Assembly (NCBI RefSeq): GCF_001815985.1
Contig: NZ_KV823549.1
Coordinates: forward strand, 1 to 64,000
Direction of reading: 5' to 3'
Origin: Corynebacterium sp. HMSC27B11
GTDB lineage: Bacteria > Actinomycetota > Actinomycetes > Mycobacteriales > Mycobacteriaceae
Length of the DNA: 64,000 nucleotides
Shown: in pieces, positions 37,801 through 46,100 of the stretch
Layout: the number at the start of each line of letters is the position of its first letter
Position numbering within the stretch: position 1 is the first letter of the stretch
Notes under the pieces: generated by a model
The model's input: the letters and a program-made list of their open reading frames with translations, nothing else
The model's database searches: none
What the model was told of the DNA's origin: nothing
Translations under genes and position numbers: made by a program

Positions 37801-38999
37801 TCAACGCCACGGACTTCGACTGGACCAAGGTGCCCGACCACCTGCGCATGAATTTTGCGGTTATTGACCGCCGCGGCAATGTGGTGCGCACCGGCCGGGA
37901 CATCGTCGCACTCCAGCGGGAGCTGGCCGGTGATGTCCGCCAGGCAATTGCGGCGGCGAGTGCTCGGTCCCTGCGTGGTGGCCAGGGTTCTACGGCTGCC
38001 AGCCCGCTGGACGCCAAGGTGCACCAGAAGGGTGCGGGCGCAGCTGGCAAGAAGGGCCGTGGCACTGGCGGGAAGCAGAAGGCACCTCAGGGCGGGGCCG
38101 GCGTGGGTGGCGTGCTTCAGCACGCTGACGAGTGGTCGGCCGAAAGCATCGGCGATATCCCTGAGTCCATCGAGACCGTCGTCGACGGCCAGGCCGTGAA
38201 CGCTTTCCCCGCACTGGTTGCCAGCTTCTCCGCTGGCAAGACGGGTCACCGCAGCACGCGTTTCGAGCTCAAGGCCTTCCCCACCGAGCACGCGGCGAAG
38301 GCTCAGCAGTTCTCGACGGTGCTAAGCCTGATGGCCGAGGCCACCCCGATTTCCGCCGGACAGATGCTCAAGGGGCTGCCGTTGCGCCAGCGCGTGGCGC
38401 TGGAGAACTATCCGAACGGTGGTATTGAGGCGTTGGTGGACGATGCGCGCACGGCGGCGTGCCGCCAGCTTCTGGAGAAGGTTGGCCCGGTGATCAGAAC
38501 CCCTGACGAGTGCGAACGGGCCTGCCAGACGGCCCGCCAGCAGGCTCCTGGTCTGGTGCGCCAGATCCTGGTTGCATTCGCCCCTGCTGCATTAGCCATC
38601 CAGGACATCTCCTCGGAGCTGGAGCAGTGGGATGGTCCCGCGATTGCGGAGATGAAAAAGCAGGTGCAGTTGTACGCCGCGGACCACAGTCTGGTCACGT
38701 GGGGCATTCAGCGCCTCCGGCACGTCCCCCGGTACGTCGAGGCTATGAAGGAGAGGCTGGCACTGCTGGAGCGGGATCCTGATCGCGAGGCGGAGCTGGC
38801 GGAGGAGCTGGCGGAAGCGATGAAGATTTATCAGCAGACGGTGGATCGCCTGCCCAGCGCCCGGCAGGCTTCGCCCCAGGTCAAGGACCTGCGTTGGCTG
38901 ATCGAGGAGCTCATGGTGGCTCTGTTTGCCCAGCATTTGGGCACTGCACGCAGCGCATCACTGCAGCGGGTTAGCAAGGCTGCCGGTCAGATCCGCTAG
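34881..38999 (+). CDS. hrpA: ATP-dependent RNA helicase HrpA
   Basis: DEAH-box helicase of 1,372 residues. The first ~50 residues are an Arg/Gly-rich basic tail, likely RNA binding. The helicase core follows: GETGSGKT (91-98), DEAH (191-194), SAT (223-225), and the QRSGRCGR motif VI. Next come the HA2/OB-type domain and the long C-terminal DUF3418-like region of HrpA, with a low-complexity Gly/Ala/Lys insert near 1040-1075. In E. coli HrpA resolves stalled ribosome collisions on mRNA. The same role here is by family. The ATG has GGAG 7 nt upstream. It lies between oxyR and nrdR as in C. glutamicum. Confidence 0.95.
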   Translation: MSRENSDKSTQKSAQQPSRHARNGRHRNRGGKSRRRGRSGRQRRERTAGVNLPQQDRVFPQIHFPSELPVSERQADIEKAIAENQVVIIAGETGSGKTTQIPKMCLNLGRGNRQRIGHTQPRRIAARSVADRIAEELGSSTDKPDSLVGYKIRFDDKTSENTAVKLMTDGVLLNEIQRDRLLREYDTIIIDEAHERSLNIDFLLGYLKNLLPKRPDLKLIITSATIDPESFAEHFASADGTPAPIVEVSGRTYPVEILYRPLERSYTDPDSGEITTHVTDPLDALIEAVDELWSFGSGDILCFFSGEREIRDAAEALDKHLNRDRRGARVDILPLFGRLSNAEQHRVFNPGQRRRIVLATNIAETSLTVPGIRFVVDTGYARISRYSNRTKVQRLPVEEISQASAKQRSGRCGRVADGIAIRLYSEENFEARPEFTDPEILRTHLASVILAMLALGLGDIQKFPFLQAPDSRAVRDGVALLSELGAISGGDRHALTDVGRDMSRIPTDPRLARMMVAAHRLNILDQVTVIVAALSIQDVRERPLEKQQQADELHARFKANSDFISTLKLWSYLQQQRAELSGNQFRKLCQREFIHYLRVLEWADLVRQLLNIAKELRWSVPNIRHVRQLTFDGERIAEDDVHRALLAGLISHIGMREGESRQFTGPRNSHFVVHPSSHVAKKPPQWIMAAELVETSRIFARTVGPIRPEWVESIAPHMVKYTHSEPHWSSKRGAAMVYEKALLLGLPIVTERRVNLGRIDPELARDMFIRKALVEGDWETRHKFYRHNQELLEQAEKLEDKARRRDIVIDDDALFSFYDARLPADIISSRHFDSWWKKARHKKPDLLDFSLDALIDSHEGAAEANEFPDTWRQGSLEFDLEYVFDPTDPRDGITMQVPLPLLANIDPEITQWLVPGMRHELAVALIRSLPKAIRKSVVPATDFAARALEAMTPYDGAIDESLADALRSLGGRGINATDFDWTKVPDHLRMNFAVIDRRGNVVRTGRDIVALQRELAGDVRQAIAAASARSLRGGQGSTAASPLDAKVHQKGAGAAGKKGRGTGGKQKAPQGGAGVGGVLQHADEWSAESIGDIPESIETVVDGQAVNAFPALVASFSAGKTGHRSTRFELKAFPTEHAAKAQQFSTVLSLMAEATPISAGQMLKGLPLRQRVALENYPNGGIEALVDDARTAACRQLLEKVGPVIRTPDECERACQTARQQAPGLVRQILVAFAPAALAIQDISSELEQWDGPAIAEMKKQVQLYAADHSLVTWGIQRLRHVPRYVEAMKERLALLERDPDREAELAEELAEAMKIYQQTVDRLPSARQASPQVKDLRWLIEELMVALFAQHLGTARSASLQRVSKAAGQIR

Positions 39000-39051
39000 T
39001 CCGTGGTGCACCGGGAGCGTGAGCGCCGGGGACGGCGCTATGGTCTCGGTT

Positions 39052-39525
39052 TTAGTTGCCCGGGTGCGGAGGGTTGCCCTGGTGCTGGCTGCGCAGCAAT
39101 GCGATCTCTGCCTCGAAGTCCTCGGAGGAGCTGAAGGACTTATACACGGAGGCGAAGCGGAGGTAGGCGACTTCGTCGAGTCGGCGCAGCGGAGGCAGGA
39201 TCGCCAGGCCAATGTCGTGGGCGTTAACCTGGGATCCGTAGTCCGCACGAACGCTCTGCTCAACCTCGTGGGCGAGCAGCTTGAGGTCGTCATCTGACAC
39301 ATCGCGTCCCTGGCAGGCTTGCCTTACACCCTTGATGACCTTCTCGCGGCTGAATTCCTCCGTCACCCCGTTGCGCTTCGTTACGAGAAGGACCGAGCGC
39401 TCCATGGTGGTGAACCGAGTGAGGCATTGCAGGCACTCCCGGCGGCGGCGGATGGCAATTCCGCCTTCGACAACTCGGGAGTCCACAACACGGGAATCTT
39501 CACAGCGACAACTTGGGCACAGCAC
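39052..39525 (-). CDS. nrdR: Transcriptional repressor NrdR
   Basis: ATP/dATP-sensing repressor of ribonucleotide reductase genes, 157 residues. It has the N-terminal zinc ribbon with Cys3, Cys6, Cys31 and Cys34, the basic RRRRECLQC stretch that contacts DNA, and the ATP-cone domain (about 46-136, [16 protein letters not shown]). The GTG start gives MLCPSC where most homologues have MHCPFC. The C-terminal tail is short and hydrophilic. It reads away from divS and lexA with 106 nt to divS on the same strand, so the divS message could continue into nrdR. Confidence 0.95.
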   Translation of the reverse strand: MLCPSCRCEDSRVVDSRVVEGGIAIRRRRECLQCLTRFTTMERSVLLVTKRNGVTEEFSREKVIKGVRQACQGRDVSDDDLKLLAHEVEQSVRADYGSQVNAHDIGLAILPPLRRLDEVAYLRFASVYKSFSSSEDFEAEIALLRSQHQGNPPHPGN

Positions 39526-39631
39526 GCCACTAGTTTATGCCCAGCACGCAGAAAAAGCGCCCCGGCGGATTCCACAGTTCCCCCCAATTCGATCGCCACG
39601 GCACTACTCCGCCAACCCGAGCGGAAGATGG

Positions 39632-40081
39632 CTAGTCCGCCGCCTCGGCTGACGCGATCTCAGACACGGCCGCGGTGGCGGCAGGAGCCTGCTCGTCACC
39701 ACCCTGGCCCATCGCCAACGGAGACAGTCCAAGGCTGAGTACCAATGCAATTCCACTCAGCAGCACCCCACCCCGGGAAGTGGCCACCCGGTTGGCAATA
39801 TCCATTCCACGGCGAAGTGCAGAGGCCTGCGAAGCCATGACCCGCTGGGAACGAGCATTCGCTACCGGGTGAGCGAAGCGACGCTGCTGCACGAAGTTCG
39901 GAGTGAAGGCCCGCCCCTCACCATGAGTATTCGAACGTACATTCTTGCCGACGCCAGGTGAAACGACCCCGGAAAGCGACTCGGAACCTTCGAACAGGAC
40001 CCGCTCAGTTGGAATAGCGACGCGTCGACCGGCGCGAGACGCAGCCGCAGGGGCGTGGGAAACGTTCTTAACGAGAGTCAT
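39632..40081 (-). CDS. divS: SOS-induced cell division suppressor DivS-like protein
   Basis: Protein of 149 residues in the position of C. glutamicum divS, divergent from lexA. The N-terminal ~100 residues are basic and hydrophilic, followed by one hydrophobic helix (about 104-124, GVLLSGIALVLSLGLSPLAMG without long conserved motif) and a short acidic tail, so it is a single-span membrane protein. In C. glutamicum DivS blocks division after DNA damage. AGGAAGGA lies 6 nt before the ATG. A LexA box lies 129 nt upstream. The assignment rests on gene context and architecture rather than on clear sequence signatures. Confidence 0.78.
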   Translation of the reverse strand: MTLVKNVSHAPAAASRAGRRVAIPTERVLFEGSESLSGVVSPGVGKNVRSNTHGEGRAFTPNFVQQRRFAHPVANARSQRVMASQASALRRGMDIANRVATSRGGVLLSGIALVLSLGLSPLAMGQGGDEQAPAATAAVSEIASAEAAD

Positions 40082-40209
40082 AGTAGATTCCTTCCTCGTT
40101 CGAATTCCGATCATCAGCGCTGATCTTTCCGATGAATCACCGGTAACCAGCCGTTGGATAGGAGTGAATCATCCGCTAGGGACAGCGCCCCAACACCGCC
40201 TCACATGTA

Positions 40210-40225
40210 TCGAACGGGTGTTCTA
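40210..40225. promoter_or_regulatory. LexA (SOS) box on the divS side
   Basis: TCGAACGGGTGTTCTA matches the actinobacterial SOS box TCGAACNNNNGTTCGA at all but one defined position. A -10 (TATATT on the minus strand, 40241-40246) lies just upstream of it for divS, so bound LexA would block early transcription. Confidence 0.75.
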
Positions 40226-40287
40226 GGCGGCCACATCGAAAATATAGCACGCACGTTCGAAGAAAGTCGAGCGTTTTACCCCAAATA

Positions 40288-40303
40288 TCGAACATGCAGG
40301 TGA
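40288..40303. promoter_or_regulatory. Second, weaker LexA box on the lexA side
   Basis: TCGAACATGCAGGTGA keeps one perfect half-site (TCGAAC) and a degenerate second half. It lies about 117 nt before lexA and overlaps a likely -10 region, consistent with autoregulation. Weaker than the box at 40210. Confidence 0.5.
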
Positions 40304-40419
40304 TACAGTGGGTGCCAGCGCGGTCGAGGCCTCCCTCGAACGCGGGAGCATAAGTTTTCAATCACAAGCCAGGTGGCACACGCAGCTGACTGCCGCCCGG
40401 GCCGCAAGGAGAGTTCACC

Positions 40420-41169
40420 GTGACGACGTCCCCCGAGTCCCCCCGTCGGCGCCCAGGCCGCCCCAAGAAGAGCGCTGCAGATGCGAAGATCAAGGGCAAC
40501 CTGAGCTCCCGCCAACGCCGCATCCTGGAGGTCATCAAGGACTCCACGGTTCTCCGGGGCTATCCCCCAAGCATCCGCGAAATCGCAGATGCTGTCGGTC
40601 TCCAATCCACATCCTCGGTGTCCTACCAACTCAAGCAACTTGAGGAGAAGGGCTACCTGCGCCGGGAGGACAACAAGCCTCGCGCATTCGATGTTCGAGG
40701 CTACGAGGACCACACCAACCCCGGCCTCGTGAAGCCCGTGCCGCGGAAGCAGCCCAAGACCACCCCCGCTCCCGTCTCCGACGACCGCCCCGCAGCGACG
40801 TACGTGCCCGTCGTCGGCCAAATCGCCGCCGGCAATCCGATCCTGGCGGAGCAGAACGTGGAAGCGCAGTTCCCACTCCCCGCCGAGCTGGTCGGTACTT
40901 CCGACGAGCTTTTCCTCTTGCAGGTGGTCGGCGAGTCCATGCGCGATGCGGGCATCTACGACTCCGACTGGGTTGTGGTCCGCTCGCAGCCGACCGCAGA
41001 TCAGGGTGACTTTGTCGCCGCCATGATCGACGGGGAGGCCACGGTCAAGGAACTGCACCACGATGAGGACGGTGTGTGGCTGCTCCCCCACAACGATCTG
41101 TTCGAACCAATCGCCGGCAATGAAGCGCAGATCCTCGGTAAAGTCTCCGCGGTCCTGCGCAAGATCTAA
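40420..41169 (+). CDS. lexA: SOS response repressor LexA
   Basis: Repressor of DNA-damage genes that cleaves itself when RecA filaments form, 249 residues. The N-terminal winged helix (about 29-90, [23 protein letters not shown]) is joined by an extended linker to the S24 peptidase domain. The cleavage pair is Ala137-Gly138 in IAAGNPI, and the Ser-Lys dyad is Ser173 (GESM) and Lys210 (ATVKE). AAGGAG lies 8 nt before the GTG start. The first ~25 residues are basic and typical of actinobacterial LexA. It is divergent from divS and upstream of sugR, as in C. glutamicum. Confidence 0.96.
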   Translation: MTTSPESPRRRPGRPKKSAADAKIKGNLSSRQRRILEVIKDSTVLRGYPPSIREIADAVGLQSTSSVSYQLKQLEEKGYLRREDNKPRAFDVRGYEDHTNPGLVKPVPRKQPKTTPAPVSDDRPAATYVPVVGQIAAGNPILAEQNVEAQFPLPAELVGTSDELFLLQVVGESMRDAGIYDSDWVVVRSQPTADQGDFVAAMIDGEATVKELHHDEDGVWLLPHNDLFEPIAGNEAQILGKVSAVLRKI

Positions 41170-41201
41170 CCCAAGTTTTTGGATTAAGTGGGTATCTAAG
41201 C

Positions 41202-42002
41202 GTGCTTTCAGCTCAGCGTCGTCGACAAATCACCTCGCTTGCCGCCGTGCAGGGCAAGGTCACCGTCACCGAACTCGCGGCCCAGTTTGGGGTCACGGCC
41301 GAAACCATCCGTCGGGACTTAGCCCAGCTTACGGCCGAGGGCAAGCTCTACCGGGTCCACGGCGGGGCCGTCCCGGCACGGCAGTTCCAGACCGACTACG
41401 TCCCCCTGGAGACGCGGAAACACTCCGCCGCGCTCGCCAAGCATGCGATCGGCAGGGCCGCAGTGCAGTTCGTTCCCCTCGACGGCGGAACCATCTTCCT
41501 GGACTCCGGAACCACCACGGCGATGATCGCCGAGGCCATCGTCGAGCATGCCGAGAGCATCGACAAGAACTACTCCCTGTCCGTCGTGACGAACTCGCCG
41601 CACAACGCACTGTTACTCTCCACCGACCCCCGCATCAAGGTGCAGCTGCTGGGTGGCAAGATCCGCGCCCAGTCGCAGGCGGTGGTGGGAGATGTTGCCC
41701 TCCAGACATTGGCGCTGTTGCACGCTGATGTGGCGTTCATCGGCACCGACGCCTTCACCCTCACTCACGGGCTGTCCACCCACGACGCGGCCGAGGCCGC
41801 CATTAAGCGCGCGATGATTGCCTATTCAGACAAGGTGGTCACCCTGTGCGATTCGACGAAATTCGGCCTGGACTACATCGTGAGCTTCGCCGAACCGGAG
41901 AAGATCGATGTGGTCATCACCGATAGCTCCGCCCCCGAAGGATTCATCGCCCAACTCAACGACACTGGCATTCAAACGGTGGTCGTCGACCAGCAAGGGT
42001 AG
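41202..42002 (+). CDS. sugR: DeoR-family sugar regulator SugR
   Basis: DeoR-type repressor of 266 residues. It has the N-terminal winged helix with VTVTELAAQFGVTAETIRRDL (20-40) and the sugar-phosphate-binding domain with LDSGTTT (near 100), VVTNS and FIGTDAF. In C. glutamicum SugR, at the same place after lexA, represses PTS genes and others, relieved by fructose 1-phosphate and related phosphates. Here no PTS gene follows; the next gene is uraA on the other strand. The GTG start has no good ribosome site and the gap to lexA is only 32 nt, so it may be read from the lexA message. Confidence 0.88.
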   Translation: MLSAQRRRQITSLAAVQGKVTVTELAAQFGVTAETIRRDLAQLTAEGKLYRVHGGAVPARQFQTDYVPLETRKHSAALAKHAIGRAAVQFVPLDGGTIFLDSGTTTAMIAEAIVEHAESIDKNYSLSVVTNSPHNALLLSTDPRIKVQLLGGKIRAQSQAVVGDVALQTLALLHADVAFIGTDAFTLTHGLSTHDAAEAAIKRAMIAYSDKVVTLCDSTKFGLDYIVSFAEPEKIDVVITDSSAPEGFIAQLNDTGIQTVVVDQQG

Positions 42003-42134
42003 CTGCCGGGCTCCCGAACTCCCACACGCACCGGGGTCGGCAGCCCCGCCCCCTGCTTCGCCCAGGCCAAGCCTCCCCCGCAGGCAGCTCCCATCCGATC
42101 CGCAACGACAGGCACCCACTCACGGGACTTAGCG

Positions 42135-43511
42135 CTACGAGATGTAGCGCCCCTCGCCGAAGTTGTCGTAGAGGTAGCGCAGCACCGGGTAGCCCAGGAT
42201 GATGCCCACCGAGCCCCAAGCAATGCCCTCCATCGGGATGGAGCCCACGTTCAGAGTCAGGTTGCCGATGCCGACGATCATCGCCACCGCAGCAGCGGTG
42301 AGGTTCACCGGGTCCGTCAACGAGACCTCGTTATCCATCCAAATGCGCACCCCGAGCAGGCCGATCATGCCGTAGAGCACGAGCGTTGCCCCGCCCAACA
42401 CGCCCACCGGGATGGTAAGAATCGCGGCGCCAAACTTCGGGATGAAGGCCAGCACGATCGCCGTTGCGGCAGCCACCCAATACGCGGCCGAGGAGTACAC
42501 CTTCGTCGCCGCCATCACGCCAATGTTCTCCGCATACGTGGTGGTACCGGAGCCACCACCGGATCCAGCGAGCACCGTGGACATGCCATCGGCCATCAAC
42601 GCCTTGCCTGCAAGATCGTCGAGGTTACGGCTAGTCATCGTCGACACGGCCTTCACATGGCCGACGTTCTCAGCGATGAGGACGACCACCACTGGCAGCG
42701 TGATCGTCACGGCGGTCACCGTGAATTCCGGGGTCTCGAAGTGCGGGAAGCCGATCCACGCGGCCTCACCCACGTGCTGCCGCGCCTCCTCAGAAACACC
42801 GCCCGAAAGGAAGGCGAAGCCCCAACCGGTCAGCACGCCCAAAAGAATTCCGAGTCGCGCCACCATTCCGCGGCCCATCACTGTGAACAGGAGGATCCCC
42901 AGCAGCGTCACGCCGGCGATCAGTGGCTGCTCCTGGACGTTTCCCGTCGAGGTGGGAGCGAGGTTCAACCCGATCAGGGCCACGATCGCACCAGTCACGG
43001 CCGGTGGCATCACGGCATCCAGCACCTGGCGTCCGGCGAGCTGGACCACGAGACCGATCACGAACAGCAGCGCACCGGTGGCCACAATTCCGCCGAGCTG
43101 TGCCGCGAAACCCTCCGCTTGGGTTGCCGCCAGCGGGGCGAGGAAGGCGAAGGAGGAACCGAGGTAGGACGGTAGTCGGTTGCGGGTCACCAACAGGAAG
43201 AGGATCGTCCCGAGTCCGGAGAACAGCAGGGTGGTGTTCACCGGGAAACCCGTGATCGTCGGCACCAGGAGGGTCGCACCGAACATCGCGATGACGTGCT
43301 GCATACCCACGCCGATGGTGCGTGGCCACGAGAGGCGCTCCTCAGGCTTAACGACCCCACCCGGTTCGATGTCGCGGCCGTTGCCGTGCAAATCCCACCC
43401 GAAGAACGAGCCGCGGTGCTCCGTCTTCTCTCCTGGCCCGGGCGTGCCCGGCTCCGAACTACCTGCTTTGTTCTGCGCGTTGAGCGCCCCATTGTCCTTA
43501 GTCACGGCCAT
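42135..43511 (-). CDS. uraA: Uracil permease (NCS2 family)
   Basis: Inner-membrane nucleobase:cation symporter of 458 residues with about 12 to 14 hydrophobic spans. After a ~45-residue hydrophilic N terminus come family blocks such as GMQHVIAMFGATLLVP, the substrate-site ENVGHVKAVS and GSGTTTYAENIGVM, which are the UraA-type pattern rather than xanthine-type. It brings in uracil for salvage. The ATG has no Shine-Dalgarno sequence. It follows hflX by 63 nt on the same strand and may share its transcript. The same gene lies in this area in C. glutamicum. Confidence 0.92.
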   Translation of the reverse strand: MAVTKDNGALNAQNKAGSSEPGTPGPGEKTEHRGSFFGWDLHGNGRDIEPGGVVKPEERLSWPRTIGVGMQHVIAMFGATLLVPTITGFPVNTTLLFSGLGTILFLLVTRNRLPSYLGSSFAFLAPLAATQAEGFAAQLGGIVATGALLFVIGLVVQLAGRQVLDAVMPPAVTGAIVALIGLNLAPTSTGNVQEQPLIAGVTLLGILLFTVMGRGMVARLGILLGVLTGWGFAFLSGGVSEEARQHVGEAAWIGFPHFETPEFTVTAVTITLPVVVVLIAENVGHVKAVSTMTSRNLDDLAGKALMADGMSTVLAGSGGGSGTTTYAENIGVMAATKVYSSAAYWVAAATAIVLAFIPKFGAAILTIPVGVLGGATLVLYGMIGLLGVRIWMDNEVSLTDPVNLTAAAVAMIVGIGNLTLNVGSIPMEGIAWGSVGIILGYPVLRYLYDNFGEGRYIS

Positions 43512-43574
43512 AACACTACTGCAGCTAAGGAGGGTTCAGTGCGTCAGCTCCGCGTCCCGCGCGCTGCGGGCGGA

Positions 43575-45095
43575 TTAGCTGGTCGCAGCGCCGTCGACGT
43601 CCAGATCGTCGTGGTGTCGGTCAGTCACGCGGAAGGCGTCCAGTTCCCGGGCGAGCTTCTTCGGGACGCGAGCGGTGAGGACGGTGCCGGTGGCGTCGTA
43701 TTCCTCCTGTGTGACGGTACCCAGGTCGTGAATGCGGGAGACGACGTCGCCCCGGTCGAACGGGACCGCGAACACTCCCATCTCGTCCAGTGAGTTTAGG
43801 AAGAGCTCGAGCCTGGTCTCCAGCTCGTCGATGCCCTCCCCGGTGTGTGCGGAGACGAACACCACGTCGTTGAGCTTGTGGCGCAGCTCGGCGAGGACCA
43901 GCGGATCCGCCTTGTCGATCTTGTTGACCACCATGATCTCTGGCGGGGCGTCCTGGCCACTCTCGGCGACGATCTCGCTGATCACCGTGTTCACCGAACG
44001 GATCTGCTCGAGTGGGAAGGGGTCGGAGCCGTCGACGACATGCAGAACGACGTCCGCGGCCATGACCTCCTCCAGCGTGGAGCGGAAGGCTTCGACCAGC
44101 TGCGTCGGCAGGTGGCGGACGAAGCCCACGGTGTCGCTGAAAATCACGCTGCGTCCATCGGCGAGTTCCGCCTTGCGGGTCGTGGGGTCCAGGGTGGCGA
44201 ACAGCGCGTCCTCGACGAGCACACCCGCGCCAGTCAGCGCATTAATCAGCGAGGACTTTCCTGCGTTGGTGTACCCGGCGATTGCGACCTGGGGAACCGC
44301 AGAGGCGTCGCGGCGCTGGCGCTTGGTATCGCGGGAGGTCTTCATCGCCGCGATTTCCTTGCGCAGGCGTGCCATCTCGGCGCGCAACCGGCGACGGTCG
44401 GCCTCGATTTTTGTCTCACCCGGGCCACGCAGACCGACGCCACCGTTGGAGCCAGCCCGGCCACCGGTCTGTCGCGACAGCGAAGTACCCCAGCCGCGAA
44501 CCCGGTTGATGAGGTACTCCATCTGAGCCAGGGAGACCTGCGCTTTGCCCTCGCGGGACTTCGCGTGCTGCGCGAAGATATCGAGGATCAGCATGGTGCG
44601 GTCGATGACCTTCGCGTTCAGCGCGTTCTCCAGGGCGATCATCTGGCCCGGGCTCAGCTCACCATCGCAGATCACGGTATCCGCGCCCGTGGATTGGATG
44701 ATCTCCGCAAGCTCGCTGACTTTGCCGCGGCCGATATAGGTGCCCGGGTCCGGCTTATCGCGCTTCTGGTAGACCGTCTCCAGGACCTCGGAGCCAGCGG
44801 TCTCAGCAAGGGCAACTAGTTCCTCCAGGCTCGCTTCGATCTGCGCGATTGTTCCCTCAGTCCACACCCCCACGAGGATGACCTTCTCCAAGCGAAGCTG
44901 GCGGTACTCGACCTCAGTGATCTCGGATTGATCGTCCGTGTAGCTGCTGACCCCTCTGGTCAGCCGCCGGAGGCTGGAACGCGCCTCCAGATCGAGCTCA
45001 CCGATGGTCGGACTCTGCTGAGATTCGAGTTCGAAATCCTCGCCTTCCGACGAGTCTGAAAAAAGATCGACAACATTATCTGAATTTGAAGCCAT
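43575..45095 (-). CDS. hflX: Ribosome-associated GTPase HflX
   Basis: GTPase that binds the 50S subunit and splits stalled or hibernating ribosomes, 506 residues. The N-terminal HflX domain contains DPGTYIGRGKV (116-125) and the loop GGVGLRGPGETKIE (218-231). The G domain holds G1 GYTNAGKS (274-281), G3 DTVGF, G4 NKID and G5 VSAHTGEG. A 40-residue acidic N-terminal extension is present. An ATG with GGAAGGCA upstream starts it. It is divergent from the Cys-tailed gene. In mycobacteria hflX follows dapF and miaA on the same strand; here dapF is absent. Confidence 0.95.
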   Translation of the reverse strand: MASNSDNVVDLFSDSSEGEDFELESQQSPTIGELDLEARSSLRRLTRGVSSYTDDQSEITEVEYRQLRLEKVILVGVWTEGTIAQIEASLEELVALAETAGSEVLETVYQKRDKPDPGTYIGRGKVSELAEIIQSTGADTVICDGELSPGQMIALENALNAKVIDRTMLILDIFAQHAKSREGKAQVSLAQMEYLINRVRGWGTSLSRQTGGRAGSNGGVGLRGPGETKIEADRRRLRAEMARLRKEIAAMKTSRDTKRQRRDASAVPQVAIAGYTNAGKSSLINALTGAGVLVEDALFATLDPTTRKAELADGRSVIFSDTVGFVRHLPTQLVEAFRSTLEEVMAADVVLHVVDGSDPFPLEQIRSVNTVISEIVAESGQDAPPEIMVVNKIDKADPLVLAELRHKLNDVVFVSAHTGEGIDELETRLELFLNSLDEMGVFAVPFDRGDVVSRIHDLGTVTQEEYDATGTVLTARVPKKLARELDAFRVTDRHHDDLDVDGAATS

Positions 45096-45273
45096 TGCCT
45101 TCCAGTTCTACACTGTCACCTGCATAAAAGAAAGTAAATAGCGGGCTTATCCGGGGCGTAAACCCCGGCGGTGTCCCCACTCGCTCATGCTCCTTTCACC
45201 GGCTGTGGGCCGGGACGCTGAGCACGTGTCAACCCCGCTATCCCACTCCCCGAGTTTTAAGGCGTTGGTTCCC

Positions 45274-46098
45274 ATGGCTACTGCATCCCACAAGGAGATT
45301 CCCGAACTCAGCAGCGTTGGACTGGCCTATCCCCAGTGGCAGGATGCCCTCGAGGCCGCTTATGCCTCCGGCCAGCTCTCGGTCATCGGGGAGGTATCGG
45401 GCGGCCAGGTCCTCCAGTACGCGGACGCCTCCGGGGCGACGCTGACGATCCTCGCTGCCCCGCCGTATGGCTCCTTCGTGGGCCTGCACCCGGCAGGTCA
45501 GCTGTCCACGACGGGGCACGTGACGATGGTCAACGACCTCATCGGGATCGTGGACATCGTCGCCGATAGCCCGATGCTGCAAGTCAGCGGGGCAAGCGCC
45601 CCAGTCATCGCTTCCTTCACCGCGACGGTTGGTCAAGGCCCCATGATCGCTGAGCAGGAGCCGCTGGAGTACCAGCCGCTCTCGATTTCCGCGTTGGCCA
45701 CGGATGTCCGCATCTTCCCGGACGCTGTCGCCTTCGCCGAGTCCGGCGGCACCGAGGTCGGCTCTGTGAACTCCCGGGGACTATCCGAGCTCAACAACGG
45801 CGCTACCTCCCCGCACGCCCAGGCCACGGTCGCGGTCGAGGTTTCCGAAGCGGAGTTGAAGACGAATGAGCTTAACGGCCAACAGTTCTGGGTGTTGACC
45901 TGCCGCCGCCCGTTCGAGTTCTGCCTCGCGGTCGCCGCGGATCACCCCGACCTTCCGACGGACGCCACCCGCCCACCGTTCGCCACCCCTGGCGCTGTCA
46001 TCAGCGGGGACGTCCAGTTCGCCATCAGCATTAATGATCCTGGTGCCTGTAGCCCCGGCGGCTGCGGCAGCGGGGATTGTGGCTGCGGAGGCCACTAG
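45274..46098 (+). CDS. Hypothetical protein with Cys/Gly-rich C terminus
   Basis: I do not recognise a family. The product is 274 residues from the ATG with AAGGCG upstream (MATASHKEIPE); earlier in-frame GTG and ATG codons at 45229 and 45187 are possible. It is acidic and Ala/Gly-rich with no signal peptide or membrane span. Repeated beta-type stretches suggest a globular fold. A CRRPFEFC pair is followed by the tail CSPGGCGSGDCGCGGH, with four cysteines and a final histidine, a likely metal-binding tail. It lies between hflX and miaA, where dapF is found in relatives, but shows none of the DapF cysteine motifs. It converges on miaA with a 2-base gap. Confidence 0.7.
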   Translation: MATASHKEIPELSSVGLAYPQWQDALEAAYASGQLSVIGEVSGGQVLQYADASGATLTILAAPPYGSFVGLHPAGQLSTTGHVTMVNDLIGIVDIVADSPMLQVSGASAPVIASFTATVGQGPMIAEQEPLEYQPLSISALATDVRIFPDAVAFAESGGTEVGSVNSRGLSELNNGATSPHAQATVAVEVSEAELKTNELNGQQFWVLTCRRPFEFCLAVAADHPDLPTDATRPPFATPGAVISGDVQFAISINDPGACSPGGCGSGDCGCGGH

Positions 46099-46100
46099 CT

